Assembly: GCA_964624235.1 (NCBI GenBank)
Contig: CAZUXY010000012.1
Location: 1 to 64,000, forward strand
Origin: CAZUXY01 sp964624235
Lineage (GTDB): Bacteria > Spirochaetota > UBA4802 > UBA5368
Direction: 5' to 3'
Length of the DNA stretch: 64,000 nt
Below are positions 42,902-52,375 of this stretch, piece by piece (the first letter of the stretch is position 1; the number at the start of each line of letters is the position of its first letter). Made by a program: the position numbers and the translations under genes. The notes beneath the pieces were generated by a model. It made no database searches and had not been told where the DNA came from. It was given only the letters and a program-made list of their open reading frames with translations.

Positions 42902-43207
42902 ATGAACGTAAAAAAACGTGAATCAGGTAAAACGTTGTTTGTGGATCTGCATGAGGATATATCCTACGAGAATTCAATGGAGCTTGAATCCTTCATCACC
43001 GCCAATATCAGTCCGGCGGTTTCAGAGGTGGTGCTGAATATAGAGAAGGTCGCCTATGTCAACAGTTTCGCCCTCGGCATCCTTATAAAAACAATGCAGA
43101 ACATAGAGTCCAGGGGGTATGCTTTCTACCTGATGAACGTCAATCCTGAAATAAAAAAGCTTCTTGATATCACCGGTATATTGTCGAAATTCAAATTTTA
43201 CCCGTAG
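42902..43207 (+). CDS. STAS-domain anti-sigma factor antagonist
   Basis: 101 residues, one STAS domain: strand VVLNIEKVAYVNSFALGILIK has the usual phosphorylatable Ser position, and the rest fits the SpoIIAA/RsbV fold. Such proteins bind or release a RsbW-type kinase and are reset by phosphatases. The only RsbW-like partner nearby is the C-terminal domain of the sensor protein on the opposite strand, 15 bp beyond its stop. No PP2C phosphatase is seen. Confidence 0.9.
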   Translation: MNVKKRESGKTLFVDLHEDISYENSMELESFITANISPAVSEVVLNIEKVAYVNSFALGILIKTMQNIESRGYAFYLMNVNPEIKKLLDITGILSKFKFYP

Positions 43208-43222
43208 CTCCCTGGCGCAGCA

Positions 43223-45511
43223 TCACCCCTTGTCTGTCCGCGCTCCGGTCAGCCTCCCGTCGGCAGGCAGGTATTTCACCAGCAGCACCTGATTCCCCTT
43301 ACGGTTGTACCTCACCTCATCGAAAATACTCAGGGCCATTATGATCCCCCTGCCATGCGCCAGCATGCCGTCGCCTGCTATCTTCGCCGCTTCGCTCATC
43401 ATTTTACCGTGGTCGAAACCATCACCGTCGTCGGTAATTTTAAAAACCGCCCGTTCGGTGTTTATGGAATACTCGATCCCCACCCTCCGGTCCCGGTATC
43501 GCGGGTCGTTCTGCCTGCGGGCGACGAACTCCAGATAGTTTTCCGACATGGTCTCCCTGGATTTCTCGTCGAAGGTGATGTTCAGGTTCCCGTGCTCAAT
43601 GGAATTAATGATGATTTCGCGCAATCCCATACGCAGCATGGTGATCTGCTGCGGGGAGAGGCGGCCCGCAAGGTTGCGCACCATGCGCCGGCTGATCTCG
43701 TCGGAAACGATGAGATAGTTCTTTATGCTGTAATGCTGCCGTTCCGACCTGAAAAATTCCAGCAGCGTATCATCGGCCACGCTTATGGCCTTGCCCAGAA
43801 CCTCGTTCTTGCCTTCAATGGCGACATGTTCCAGCCGTATCTGAAAATCCCTGGGTTCCGCACCGGAGGGGGGTCTCAGTTTCACCTTGAAATTTACCGG
43901 CAGCCGCTGCTGGAAAAACTCATCAATTTTTTCCCGCACCAGGCTTTTGCCTATGGCTTCCTCGTCAGCCTCAAAATACATCAGATCATTAAGCCGGTAT
44001 CCGCGCAGTTCGTCCGCGTTCAGCTTCATTTCCCGTAACATGGCCCGGTTGGCGGTGATGAACCCCAGGTCCTTATCCAGCGAGAAGATTGGATCGCTGC
44101 TGCCTTCAACCAGCAGGCGGTATTTCTCTTCGGATACGGTAATGACACGGTTCGCCTCATCCAGGTCGGAAATTTTCTGTTCGAGTGTCAGATTGAGCTC
44201 TCCCACCTGACGGTGCACATAGATAAACCGGTTTGCCAGGACCAGCGTGGTGCCCATAACGAACACGAAAAACCCGTAGCGGGTCAACACCAGGTCGTTA
44301 TGCAGGTACACCGCGTCCACAATATCATAAACCGCCGTCGCCGTAAGCACCCCGATCCCGATCAGGAGATTGCCTTCCACGGTGACGGTGAGCGTTTTTA
44401 CTGCCGCATGAAGGTACCCCCTCAACGGCCCCGAAATGCCGCGGTTTTCCGCATACCGGCGGTACTGTAAGTAAAAACGGTAAATCATCCGCACCGCAAA
44501 ATAGTAGGTTATGGGGACCAGGGCGGTAAACTGCCATACCCTCAAAACATCCAGGGCAAACGTAACTGGTGCGGGAATGACCGCAATGATGAGAAGACCG
44601 CAGAAGATGCCATAACCCCTGGCGAAAACGCTCATGCCGGCGTCCTGGATGTAATCGAAAAAAAGACAGATCAGGGGGATCAGGGTGAACAGGCAGCAGA
44701 GTTCTATGCGAAATACCCATTCCGTGTCGGGCAGCAGCGCATACACGGTATGGGTGCGCATGAAGAGGTACACGAAAAGCCCGCTGGAAAAAAGGCCGTA
44801 CAGCAGGTTCTGTTTCTCATCCCTTTTCAGTAAAAAAAGGAAAATGTGGTATACACCCACGAAAAAGTAAAGAAAGAGCAGCACCAGCGGGATGGTTTCC
44901 GAGTTCAGGTCCAGCAGCTTTTCATAATCATCGATGATATAGGGCCCGCTCTGGCCCAGTCCTGTATCGTCGAAGGTCGGGTCTCCCACGATACGCAACG
45001 CGAGGATATTGGTTCCCTTTTTCAGTAAACGCGGGTCCAGGGGAAAGTGCACGTCCCTCATCCCCCGCGACCGGGTGATGCGGACTTCGCCGTCCAGGTG
45101 CATCTCCCGGCGTACCGGTGTGCCGTTCAGGTATATCTCCCAGTTGTTGCTGATCTGTGCGAAGTTTATCCCCGGCAGCCGGCCGGGGCGCAGCCATTCA
45201 GCATCCAGCTTGAAAGAGCTTATCATGGTGAAGGTCATGGGCGGATACCTTTTCGGGGAAAAAAAAGTCCTTTGGGGGATGCCCGTCAGGGGGAGGTTCT
45301 TTACCATGACCACGCGCGCCCCGTTTTTACCAGGGGGTACCCGGTGCCATTTCCCCTCCGAGACATCAGGAAGCCGGTTGATCCATTGCGAGGAGAAGCC
45401 CGTGCGTACGTACAGATCGCAGGCGGTAAGATCAATGGGTTCCGCTTCGGCGGTGACAACCGCGGTAAATACGACGGCCAGCATGAACAGGATTCTATAT
45501 ATCCCAGTCAT
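43223..45511 (-). CDS. 7TMR-DISM-type receptor with PAS and RsbW-like HATPase domain
   Basis: The start at 45511 follows AAGGAAAAC and gives a signal peptide (MTGIYRILFMLAVVFTAVV); the upstream 40-residue extension has none. 762 residues: an extracellular jelly-roll-like region (about 25-190), seven transmembrane helices (about 200-420), a coiled coil (about 440-470), PAS (about 472-590) and a C-terminal ATPase with GLREIIINSIEHGN (N box), TDDGDGFDHGKM (G1) and HGRGIIMALSIFDEV (G2). There is no HisKA dimerisation domain with phosphoacceptor His, so the ATPase resembles anti-sigma Ser kinases (RsbW) instead of a histidine kinase. It converges on the STAS gene, its likely target. Confidence 0.85.
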   Translation of the reverse strand: MTGIYRILFMLAVVFTAVVTAEAEPIDLTACDLYVRTGFSSQWINRLPDVSEGKWHRVPPGKNGARVVMVKNLPLTGIPQRTFFSPKRYPPMTFTMISSFKLDAEWLRPGRLPGINFAQISNNWEIYLNGTPVRREMHLDGEVRITRSRGMRDVHFPLDPRLLKKGTNILALRIVGDPTFDDTGLGQSGPYIIDDYEKLLDLNSETIPLVLLFLYFFVGVYHIFLFLLKRDEKQNLLYGLFSSGLFVYLFMRTHTVYALLPDTEWVFRIELCCLFTLIPLICLFFDYIQDAGMSVFARGYGIFCGLLIIAVIPAPVTFALDVLRVWQFTALVPITYYFAVRMIYRFYLQYRRYAENRGISGPLRGYLHAAVKTLTVTVEGNLLIGIGVLTATAVYDIVDAVYLHNDLVLTRYGFFVFVMGTTLVLANRFIYVHRQVGELNLTLEQKISDLDEANRVITVSEEKYRLLVEGSSDPIFSLDKDLGFITANRAMLREMKLNADELRGYRLNDLMYFEADEEAIGKSLVREKIDEFFQQRLPVNFKVKLRPPSGAEPRDFQIRLEHVAIEGKNEVLGKAISVADDTLLEFFRSERQHYSIKNYLIVSDEISRRMVRNLAGRLSPQQITMLRMGLREIIINSIEHGNLNITFDEKSRETMSENYLEFVARRQNDPRYRDRRVGIEYSINTERAVFKITDDGDGFDHGKMMSEAAKIAGDGMLAHGRGIIMALSIFDEVRYNRKGNQVLLVKYLPADGRLTGARTDKG

Positions 45512-45749
45512 TATGTTTTCCTTGCCGAACAACTCACTGCTTCGGATTGCGAAAGGTTTTGGTGTTTTATTACAGCACCCGATCGATCGGGGCAGGATCA
45601 ACAGGTTATCAACGACAGGGCCTGTAATCAAGCGAAAAAGCGGTCACCGCGGCCGCACTGTTTCCCTCCTGTACGACCTGTGACCGTTAAAAACCGGTGC
45701 GACCGGATGTTTTCAACACCGCTTTTCCTGGAACCGGGAGCACGGAACT

Positions 45750-45778
45750 TTGACGTGCGCAGGCATGTGTGATATAAT
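45750..45778 (+). promoter_or_regulatory. strong sigma70-type promoter for the acyl-CoA ligase
   Basis: TTGACG (45750-45755), 17-bp spacer, TATAAT (45773-45778). The resulting leader is about 165 nt, ending in CTGGAGGAATTATT before the ATG at 45950. Apart from this promoter and an AAAACCGG-rich inverted segment (about 45826-45869), the 45512-45949 gap holds nothing I can support. Confidence 0.65.
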
Positions 45779-45949
45779 TGATAAATGCCTTACGATTTAA
45801 CGTCACGCGTGGAGTTTGCATAAAAAACCGGTTTTCCCCATATATACGGCCGTACCCGTAAAACCGGATTATTATGTATTTAAGGAAATATCGGTATTTT
45901 CCGCTGTGGAATCCAATGAGCAGAACCTGAAAGGACTGGAGGAATTATT

Positions 45950-47620
45950 ATGAAAGCGTATCCATGGCATGGGACATACCCTATGGGCATACCCCCGAGC
46001 ATAACCATAGAACACACTACGCTGCCCGAGATATTCACCAGTACCACCGTAAAATACCCTGAACGGCCGGCCGTGATTTTCATGGAAAGGGAATATACCT
46101 ACGGCGAGATGGAGATAATGATAAACCGCCTTGCAAACGCGCTGAAAAGCCTGGGCATCCGCAGGGGCGACAGGATCGCCATACTCATGCCGAACCTCCC
46201 TCAACTGGTAGTCAGCTACATCGCCATATGGAAAATCGGGGCGGTCGCCGTCCCCAATAATCCCGTCTATACGAAATATGAACTGGAGTATCATCTCAAC
46301 GATTCAGGCGCAAAGATGATCATTGTGCAGGACGTATTCGCGCCGCGGATAGAAGAGGTGCGCCCCAGGACCGGCATAACCAGAATCATCGTATCGCACC
46401 TCAACGACTGTGCGGATTTTCTTTCGCGGAGGGGAACGCCGGCCGCGGTGAAAACTGCGGCGAAAAAAACAGCTGACCAGTCGGAAACCCTCGATCTGCT
46501 GGGCCTTCTGCTCGATTCATCCTCTGATTTCACCGATCCACCGCCGGAAATAAATGATCTCGCCCTGATACCCTACAGCGGGGGGCAGACGGGAAAACCG
46601 ACAGGGGTCATGATCACCCACATGAACCTTACCGGCATTACCCAGATCATGCGTGCATGGTTTTACGAACTCAGCGAAACCCGCGAGAGGGTCCTGGGCA
46701 TTCTTCCTCTCTATCACATGGCCGCGTTCAATGCCGTCATGAGCATGAGCATCATCAACGGGTGGAGCATGGTGCTGGTGTTGAGTCCCGATCCCAGGGA
46801 GGCGCTCGCCGCCATCAACAAATACCGCCCCACCCTGATCCCTGTGGTGCCCGCGATCCTGGCGGGCATGCTGAAGCTTCCCGGTTTCCGAAAGGCCGAC
46901 CTTTCGTTCGTTAAGGCGTTTTTCTCCCGGTCGGTGTCCCTGGACCGTGAGCGTATCGAGGAGCTGAAAAAAATATCCGGCGCGGAAATCATAGAAGCCT
47001 ACGGCATGACCGAGTCAACCGCACTGTTGACGCTGACCCCCTGGAAAGGCGGATTACGACCGGGGAGTGTGGGGGTGCCGGTGCCGAACACCGAAGTCAG
47101 GATAGTCGATGTAGAGCACGGCACCAGTGATGTACGCACAGGGGAAGCGGGAGAAATTATTTTCAGGGGGCCCCAGATGACCCCGGGATATTACAATGAT
47201 GACGAAGAATCCGAGGAGTCCATAAGGAACGGTTGGTTCTTCACGGGGGACATCGGCAGAATGGACGAAGACGGCTACATCTATATACTGGACAGAAAAA
47301 AGGAGCTTATCGTCGCTGGAGGATACAACATATATCCGCGCGAGGTGGAGGAGATCCTTATCGAGCATCCCAGGGTGATGGAAGTATGCGTCATCGGGAT
47401 TCCTGAAAAACACGCATGGGAGAAGGTCAAGGCCTTCGTCGTCCCCAGAAAGGGGGAATCCGTCACCAGGGAAGAACTCGAATCCTTCTGCAGGGAGCGC
47501 CTTTCCGCGTACAAGGTACCGAGGGTGTTCGAGATCATGGACGGCCTCCCGAAAACCCAGATGAAAAGGACACTGCGGCGCAAGCTGCGTGAAATGGAAT
47601 TGAAAAAAGCCGGCCGTTAA
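45950..47620 (+). CDS. AMP-binding acyl-CoA ligase (FadD-like) with altered lysine motifs
   Basis: 556 residues of the ANL superfamily. Regular motifs: YGMTESTALL (A5), GWFFTGDIGRMDEDGYI (A7) and DRKKELIVAGGYNIYPREVEE (A8). Two normally lysine-bearing motifs differ: the P-loop is YSGGQTGKPTGV (residues 209-220), with Thr218 where PKG lysine is expected, and the C-terminal PKTQMKRTLRR has Arg540 where the catalytic Lys of PTGKILRR falls. In addition FFSRSVSLD replaces the usual SGGAPL-like A4 segment. The enzyme may be slow, specialised for another acid, or non-catalytic. Likely substrate class: medium or long-chain fatty acids, from overall similarity. Converges with the pyrophosphatase gene with a 4-bp overlap. 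Confidence 0.85.
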   Translation: MKAYPWHGTYPMGIPPSITIEHTTLPEIFTSTTVKYPERPAVIFMEREYTYGEMEIMINRLANALKSLGIRRGDRIAILMPNLPQLVVSYIAIWKIGAVAVPNNPVYTKYELEYHLNDSGAKMIIVQDVFAPRIEEVRPRTGITRIIVSHLNDCADFLSRRGTPAAVKTAAKKTADQSETLDLLGLLLDSSSDFTDPPPEINDLALIPYSGGQTGKPTGVMITHMNLTGITQIMRAWFYELSETRERVLGILPLYHMAAFNAVMSMSIINGWSMVLVLSPDPREALAAINKYRPTLIPVVPAILAGMLKLPGFRKADLSFVKAFFSRSVSLDRERIEELKKISGAEIIEAYGMTESTALLTLTPWKGGLRPGSVGVPVPNTEVRIVDVEHGTSDVRTGEAGEIIFRGPQMTPGYYNDDEESEESIRNGWFFTGDIGRMDEDGYIYILDRKKELIVAGGYNIYPREVEEILIEHPRVMEVCVIGIPEKHAWEKVKAFVVPRKGESVTREELESFCRERLSAYKVPRVFEIMDGLPKTQMKRTLRRKLREMELKKAGR

Positions 47621-49284
47621 ACCGGTATGTTCTTGCCCGACCTCAGGTAGTTGAGGTCTTCAAGCACCCGAAGTATCTCGGGAAGCAACTGTTTTTTCCT
47701 GGAGAGTACCCCCGGGAGGGAATACGCGTTTTTCTCCACGGCATTGTACCGCAACATTGCCTCACCCGGAGGGAAATCGGTTGCCAGGAGCAGGCTGTCC
47801 TCGTGTATGATGTCCGTAACCAGAAGCATCGCCCAGTCGAGGGACCTCTCGGATTTCATGCCGTACAGCGCCTTTACGAGAGCGTCTTTGACTTCGCTCA
47901 CTTCTTCCAGTGAAACGACCTCAACCTGGCCTATGCCCACCGCGGTCCCGAATTCAGTGTACACCTTGAAGTCAGCGGCAACGATTTCACGAGGCACCCT
48001 GACACGCATGCTGTCCGCCGACGAGAATATCTCCTGTCCAAGCTTTTCCCAATCCAGGCCTGAAATCCGCGCCAGTTCCCCGACGGCAGTCTGATCGTCA
48101 GGCGTGGTAGTGGGCGACTTCAGGAACGCGGTATCCGAGAGCACTCCCGCCAGCAGCAGGCAGGCGTTTGCCGGATCCAGGGGTGCTCCATGGTAGCGAT
48201 AGAGCTGGTATACAAGGGTACATGTGCTCCCCACGGGCTTTGCGTACACGTATATCGGCGTGTGGGTCCTGATGGTCCCAAGACGGTGATGATCGATGAT
48301 CTCCACAATCTCCGCGTTCTCGGCGCCGTCGACGGCCTGCGCCAGTTCGTTATGGTCCATCAGTATGAGTTTCTTCATCCTTTTTTTGATCAGATCCGAA
48401 CGGGTGACTATGCCGACCAACCGGTTCCCGTCAAGCACGGGCAGGCCCCTGAACCCCGTCTGCAGCATCAGGTCCCTGGTGTACTCCACCGAATCCCCCT
48501 CCCTGACCCCCGGTATGCGCTCGTTCATAATGGATTTGGTGGGGGCGCAGAACATGAGCAGGCGATGGGTCTCGGCGGTGTCCAGTTTCGAGATGAACAC
48601 CCAGCCGCGGTAGTTTTCGAAATCAAAATCAAGCTCCGAGGCGTCTTCAACGCCGGTTATTACAATCGCGGGCATCTGCTGTTCCAGCGCGAACCTTATT
48701 ATTTCAGGTCGTTTACCCGACACGAGCACCGTTTCTTCAGGCACGAGATTCTTCAGAAGACTGATGGAGCGCTCATAGGGCATGGCGCCGATTACGATCC
48801 CGGCAGTGAATTCCTTCCTGTCGCCGCGTTTTACCATAGTACCCCTCAGCACTTTCCCGAAATTCTCGGCCCTGAAAAGATACCGGGGCTTCAGGGAAAT
48901 ATCGTCGCCAAGATAAAAATTCGCTATCTCGAAAAAGGTAATGACGCCGCTGAAGAGACCGTCAGTCCCCAGCACCGGGGTAATGCGGATCTTCAGTTCC
49001 TCCATGTTGCGCATTACATGATAGACCGGTTCGTCTACTCCCACGGATACGACCTCGCGGGTCATTATATCATTCACCCTTGGTATTACGTCCCTGATGA
49101 ATTCCGGCGGGGTAACGCCGGCTTTTTCAAAGACAAACCTGGTCTGCCGTCCCAGGTTTCCGCACCTGACCGCCTTGTAACTCACGGAACCGTCGATCAG
49201 GTTTTTCAGATGCGCGTAGCAGTACGCGGAACAGATCGAATCGGTGTCAGGATTCTTGTGGCCTATCACGAATATGGTTTCCAT
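47617..49284 (-). CDS. ppaC: family II (DHH/DHHA2) manganese inorganic pyrophosphatase with CBS and DRTGG domains
   Basis: 555 residues. The N-terminal GHKNPDTDSICSAYCYAHL and later IVEIIDHHRLGTI and AGVLSDTAFLKSP carry the metal-binding Asp/His of DHH phosphatases. Between them, two CBS domains (about 70-125 and 250-305) enclose a DRTGG-like domain (about 130-245), as in regulated CBS-PPases where adenine nucleotides bind. The C-terminal DHHA2 part ends SLPGVLSRKKQLLPEILRVLEDL. It hydrolyses pyrophosphate, possibly generated by the adjacent CoA ligase among others, and AMP/ADP or Ap4A likely modulate it. The start has no near neighbour upstream. Confidence 0.92.
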   Translation of the reverse strand: METIFVIGHKNPDTDSICSAYCYAHLKNLIDGSVSYKAVRCGNLGRQTRFVFEKAGVTPPEFIRDVIPRVNDIMTREVVSVGVDEPVYHVMRNMEELKIRITPVLGTDGLFSGVITFFEIANFYLGDDISLKPRYLFRAENFGKVLRGTMVKRGDRKEFTAGIVIGAMPYERSISLLKNLVPEETVLVSGKRPEIIRFALEQQMPAIVITGVEDASELDFDFENYRGWVFISKLDTAETHRLLMFCAPTKSIMNERIPGVREGDSVEYTRDLMLQTGFRGLPVLDGNRLVGIVTRSDLIKKRMKKLILMDHNELAQAVDGAENAEIVEIIDHHRLGTIRTHTPIYVYAKPVGSTCTLVYQLYRYHGAPLDPANACLLLAGVLSDTAFLKSPTTTPDDQTAVGELARISGLDWEKLGQEIFSSADSMRVRVPREIVAADFKVYTEFGTAVGIGQVEVVSLEEVSEVKDALVKALYGMKSERSLDWAMLLVTDIIHEDSLLLATDFPPGEAMLRYNAVEKNAYSLPGVLSRKKQLLPEILRVLEDLNYLRSGKNIPV

Positions 49285-49490
49285 TACAGATTCCCCGGTA
49301 GTATCGTCAGGCCCTCCCCCGCAGGCCGGAGGAGAACCCTTTGTTCAGGTGGCGTCTCAGCGGATAGGGGAACGGATTATTCCCACGGCTGAGCGACCAT
49401 TAGTTAATTGTACCTTGTCGCGGGGAACAGACTAAATATTTTCACAGTTCAGGGAGGAGGGTGTCGTTTATTGAATCCAGTCACAACAGT

Positions 49491-49518
49491 GGACCCGGTA
49501 CACCCATGTACCGGGTCC
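49491..49518 (-). terminator. perfect 12-bp GC-rich hairpin downstream of the MCP gene
   Basis: GGACCCGGTACA (49491-49502) and TGTACCGGGTCC (49507-49518) are exact inverse copies with a 4-nt loop, located about 50 bp downstream of the MCP stop. No T run follows on either strand, so it may act with a Rho-type mechanism or only stabilise RNA. Confidence 0.5.
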
Positions 49519-49566
49519 TTCCCTGTAATCGGTTTCGCTTATGTTACGATGCGGAGCGCCGAAGGA

Positions 49567-51666
49567 TCAAATCCTGAAAAACTTGATCTTTTCCAGCAGA
49601 TTGTCGGCCATTTTCGAAAACTCGTCGGTTTTGGCCGCCAGTTCCTCCGTCCCCGACGCATTGGACTGGGTGAGGTCGTTGATGTTGCTCACGGATTTTA
49701 CGATTTCCCCGGTGGCGGTTTTCTGTTCCTCGGTGGCGATCTTTATTTCATGCGCCCGCTGCTGCACATCGCCCGCTTCCCTGGTCACCACGTCGTTGAT
49801 CTCCAGCTGTTTTTGCATAAACGACGAGACATTGGCCATACTGTCGGTGATGGACCGGATATCCTTGATGATGGTACCGATGCTTTCCACCGTTTCAATG
49901 GCTCCGGCGAGGCCGGTGTTAATCTCGTTCTCGTTGATCTTTATCAGGTTCTCGATATCCTTTATACTCTTCGAGGTTTCGTCGGCCAGTTTCGAGATCT
50001 CGTCGGCAACAACGGCGAAACCCCTGCCGGCGTCCCCCGCGCGGGCCGCTTCTATGGCCGCGTTCAGGGACAGCAGATTGATCTGTTCGGAAACATTGTT
50101 GATGAGTACTATGATGTCACCCATCTTTTTCGAACTCTCGGTGATATTTTTCATGCTTTCCGACATGCTTCCCAGGGTGCTGCTGCTCTTGTTCGCCCTT
50201 TCGGCTATGGAGGTGGAAAGCTTATTGGCGTCGGTGATGGCTTTTTCGGTTTCGTGTATGATGCCCGAAAGATCATTGATGTTTTCCAACAGGGACTCCA
50301 GGCGCCGTGACTGGTCAGAGGTGCTGTTGGCCACGTTCTCCACGCCCGAAGAGATCTCCTCGATGGTGGCGGTCACTTCTTCGGCGGATGCTGCCTGGTC
50401 CTGCGCGTTCTGGGTGAATGATGAGGTGGTCGCCGAAATATCGTCGGCGGAGATCGAGAGCTGGTCGGCAACCTGCTTGATGTCCTTTATGATGCCGTGC
50501 ACCTTCGTCACCAGGTTCCTGAGCGCGACCAGCATCATACTCATCTCGTCGGTGCCGGTAGATTCGATTTCCACTTTAAGATCGCCCTCGGCGATCGTTT
50601 TTGTGACGTCCACCACGTTCTGTATGGGCTCATTGAGCCTGCGGGCGAAGGTGATGGAACTAAACACTATGAGTCCCGCGGCGATAAGGATGATCGCGAG
50701 CATTACCCATACCAGCATGCGGGCCGAAGAAAGTATATAGCTCTGGGGCAAAAACAACGCGATGGAATAGCCGGCGGATTGAATGGGCGCATAGAAGGCG
50801 TACATTGTACGCCCCGTACCGGTCTCCGTAAAGGTCAGGTATCCGTTCTGGCCGGCCAGCATCTTTTTCCCGAGATCCTTGACGGCGGGGTTGGGATCAT
50901 CGGTGATTTTATCCATTACGATCTTTTTCTTTCCCTTCTCATCCTCCCCCAGGTGTATGACCTTTTTCTCGTTCCAGTGATAGATGTACATACCGCTGTG
51001 GGTCACGATACAGAACCTGGCGCTTTCGCCGAAGATATCGCCCAGTTCCTTTTTAATGGCGTTCACCTCGGTGCTGACCGATTCGAAGGTGACCGCCCCC
51101 GATATCATGCCCTTGATCGCGTTATCCTCCACGATGCTGCTGGCCACCATGATCTGCCGTGCGCCAGTGGTCATGGATATCATGGGGTCCGACACGTACA
51201 CGGGATCGCCGGGCTTCGCCTTCTCGCCGGCGGTTTTCTGCCAGTAATCCCTTTTCTTGATACTGTTCAGCTCCGCTTTGGGATTCTTATCATCTTTGCT
51301 GCTGAGTCCGCCCTGGGCGGGGTTCCCCGCGCCGGTAACAAAGTAGTGTCCGTCTCTACGCCCCACCACGAATTTCTCGAAAATATCGTTCAACCTTTTC
51401 AGTTCGCTATGACAGTAAGGACCCAGAACTTTCCAGTCCATGCTCAACGCCCTGCGTGTATTGGCATATGCTGAAACAAGCAGCATGCGTTCTTTAAAGT
51501 AGCCCGAAAACCTTGAAGCACTGCCCCTGATCGCTTCATTTGAAAGCTGGATCGTGTTTTTTTTCACCTGACTCGTGCTTATTACCACGGCAATTATCAT
51601 GCCGATCAGAAAGGGGATCATCGCTACGGATAAAAAGGCTATGGTTATTTTTGTCCTCAGTTTCAT
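49567..51666 (-). CDS. methyl-accepting chemotaxis protein with dCache sensor
   Basis: 699 residues, ATG behind AGGAGGAGTC. A transmembrane helix (about 9-30), a dCache-type periplasmic sensor (about 35-300, with a PVYVSDPMISMTTGARQIMVASSI dCache core), a second helix (about 312-335), HAMP (about 338-390), and the coiled signalling domain with the hairpin tip NLLSLNAAIEAARAGDAGRGFAVVADEI (contains the CheA/CheW contact). The C-terminus lacks a CheR-binding pentapeptide. Ligand unknown; dCache domains commonly bind amino acids or organic acids. Confidence 0.95.
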   Translation of the reverse strand: MKLRTKITIAFLSVAMIPFLIGMIIAVVISTSQVKKNTIQLSNEAIRGSASRFSGYFKERMLLVSAYANTRRALSMDWKVLGPYCHSELKRLNDIFEKFVVGRRDGHYFVTGAGNPAQGGLSSKDDKNPKAELNSIKKRDYWQKTAGEKAKPGDPVYVSDPMISMTTGARQIMVASSIVEDNAIKGMISGAVTFESVSTEVNAIKKELGDIFGESARFCIVTHSGMYIYHWNEKKVIHLGEDEKGKKKIVMDKITDDPNPAVKDLGKKMLAGQNGYLTFTETGTGRTMYAFYAPIQSAGYSIALFLPQSYILSSARMLVWVMLAIILIAAGLIVFSSITFARRLNEPIQNVVDVTKTIAEGDLKVEIESTGTDEMSMMLVALRNLVTKVHGIIKDIKQVADQLSISADDISATTSSFTQNAQDQAASAEEVTATIEEISSGVENVANSTSDQSRRLESLLENINDLSGIIHETEKAITDANKLSTSIAERANKSSSTLGSMSESMKNITESSKKMGDIIVLINNVSEQINLLSLNAAIEAARAGDAGRGFAVVADEISKLADETSKSIKDIENLIKINENEINTGLAGAIETVESIGTIIKDIRSITDSMANVSSFMQKQLEINDVVTREAGDVQQRAHEIKIATEEQKTATGEIVKSVSNINDLTQSNASGTEELAAKTDEFSKMADNLLEKIKFFRI

Positions 51667-51943
51667 GACTCCTCCTGCGTTTCTATTGCCTGGCCCTCTG
51701 GTTTTAAAAAAACTCTTTCTTTATTTTAAGCTTATCTGAAAATAATTACAATACAAGTAAATTTCTTAAAATGCTCAAAAAATACATTAAGGGAATTCAT
51801 TAATACCCTGTAAGAATTATACTTACAGTATTTTATGATTTCGGTCAACGCTGAAATTATTTACATTGAGAGTGTCCTTGTGTTGGCGCATGTCCGTTCG
51901 CCGGTGATTGACCGTTCCACTATACGTAAAAAAGGGGTAACCT

Positions 51944-52168
51944 ATGGGAAAAGAATCGCTGTTTAATACTAAAACCCGCTGTGACCGTTGCGGCGGGCCC
52001 CTCGGTTCATACATGAAGAGCTTTTTTACCGACGAAATACTGTGCAGACAGTGTTCGGAATATGAGGACTCGTTCAAACTTGAGATGCGCAAGCGGGGAA
52101 TGAACCCGCGGGACTATGCCGGTTGCGGTTACATGCCCGACATTGCGTCACGTAAGGGTGACGAATAA
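51944..52168 (+). CDS. small zinc-ribbon protein of unknown function
   Basis: 74 residues with two CxxC knuckles, TRCDRCGGPLGS and ILCRQCSEYED, likely coordinating one Zn. A ribosome site (AAAAAGGGG, about 51927-51935) precedes the ATG, and an intrinsic terminator follows, so it is an independent single-gene unit. Such small ribbon proteins may bind nucleic acid or regulate others. Confidence 0.75.
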   Translation: MGKESLFNTKTRCDRCGGPLGSYMKSFFTDEILCRQCSEYEDSFKLEMRKRGMNPRDYAGCGYMPDIASRKGDE

Positions 52169-52186
52169 TCTCGAATATGTCGATTC

Positions 52187-52208
52187 CCCCGCATCTGTCG
52201 GGGTTTTT
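52187..52208 (+). terminator. intrinsic terminator of the zinc-ribbon gene
   Basis: CCCCG (52187-52191) pairs with CGGGG (52199-52203) around a 7-nt loop, followed immediately by TTTTT (52204-52208), 19 bp after the stop codon. Confidence 0.7.
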
Positions 52209-52375
52209 GTGTACAGGCACATCCTGAGAAATATAGTTATCCGGGGGAACCAGGAACATCATGACGATAAGCAAGGCCGGAGAGGGCAGGTATAAAAAAC
52301 AACGTGCTTTATATATTTCTCACGAACGATTGATGCGCGGGAAGATTCCACGCGCTCCAGTAAATAACGCTCACA

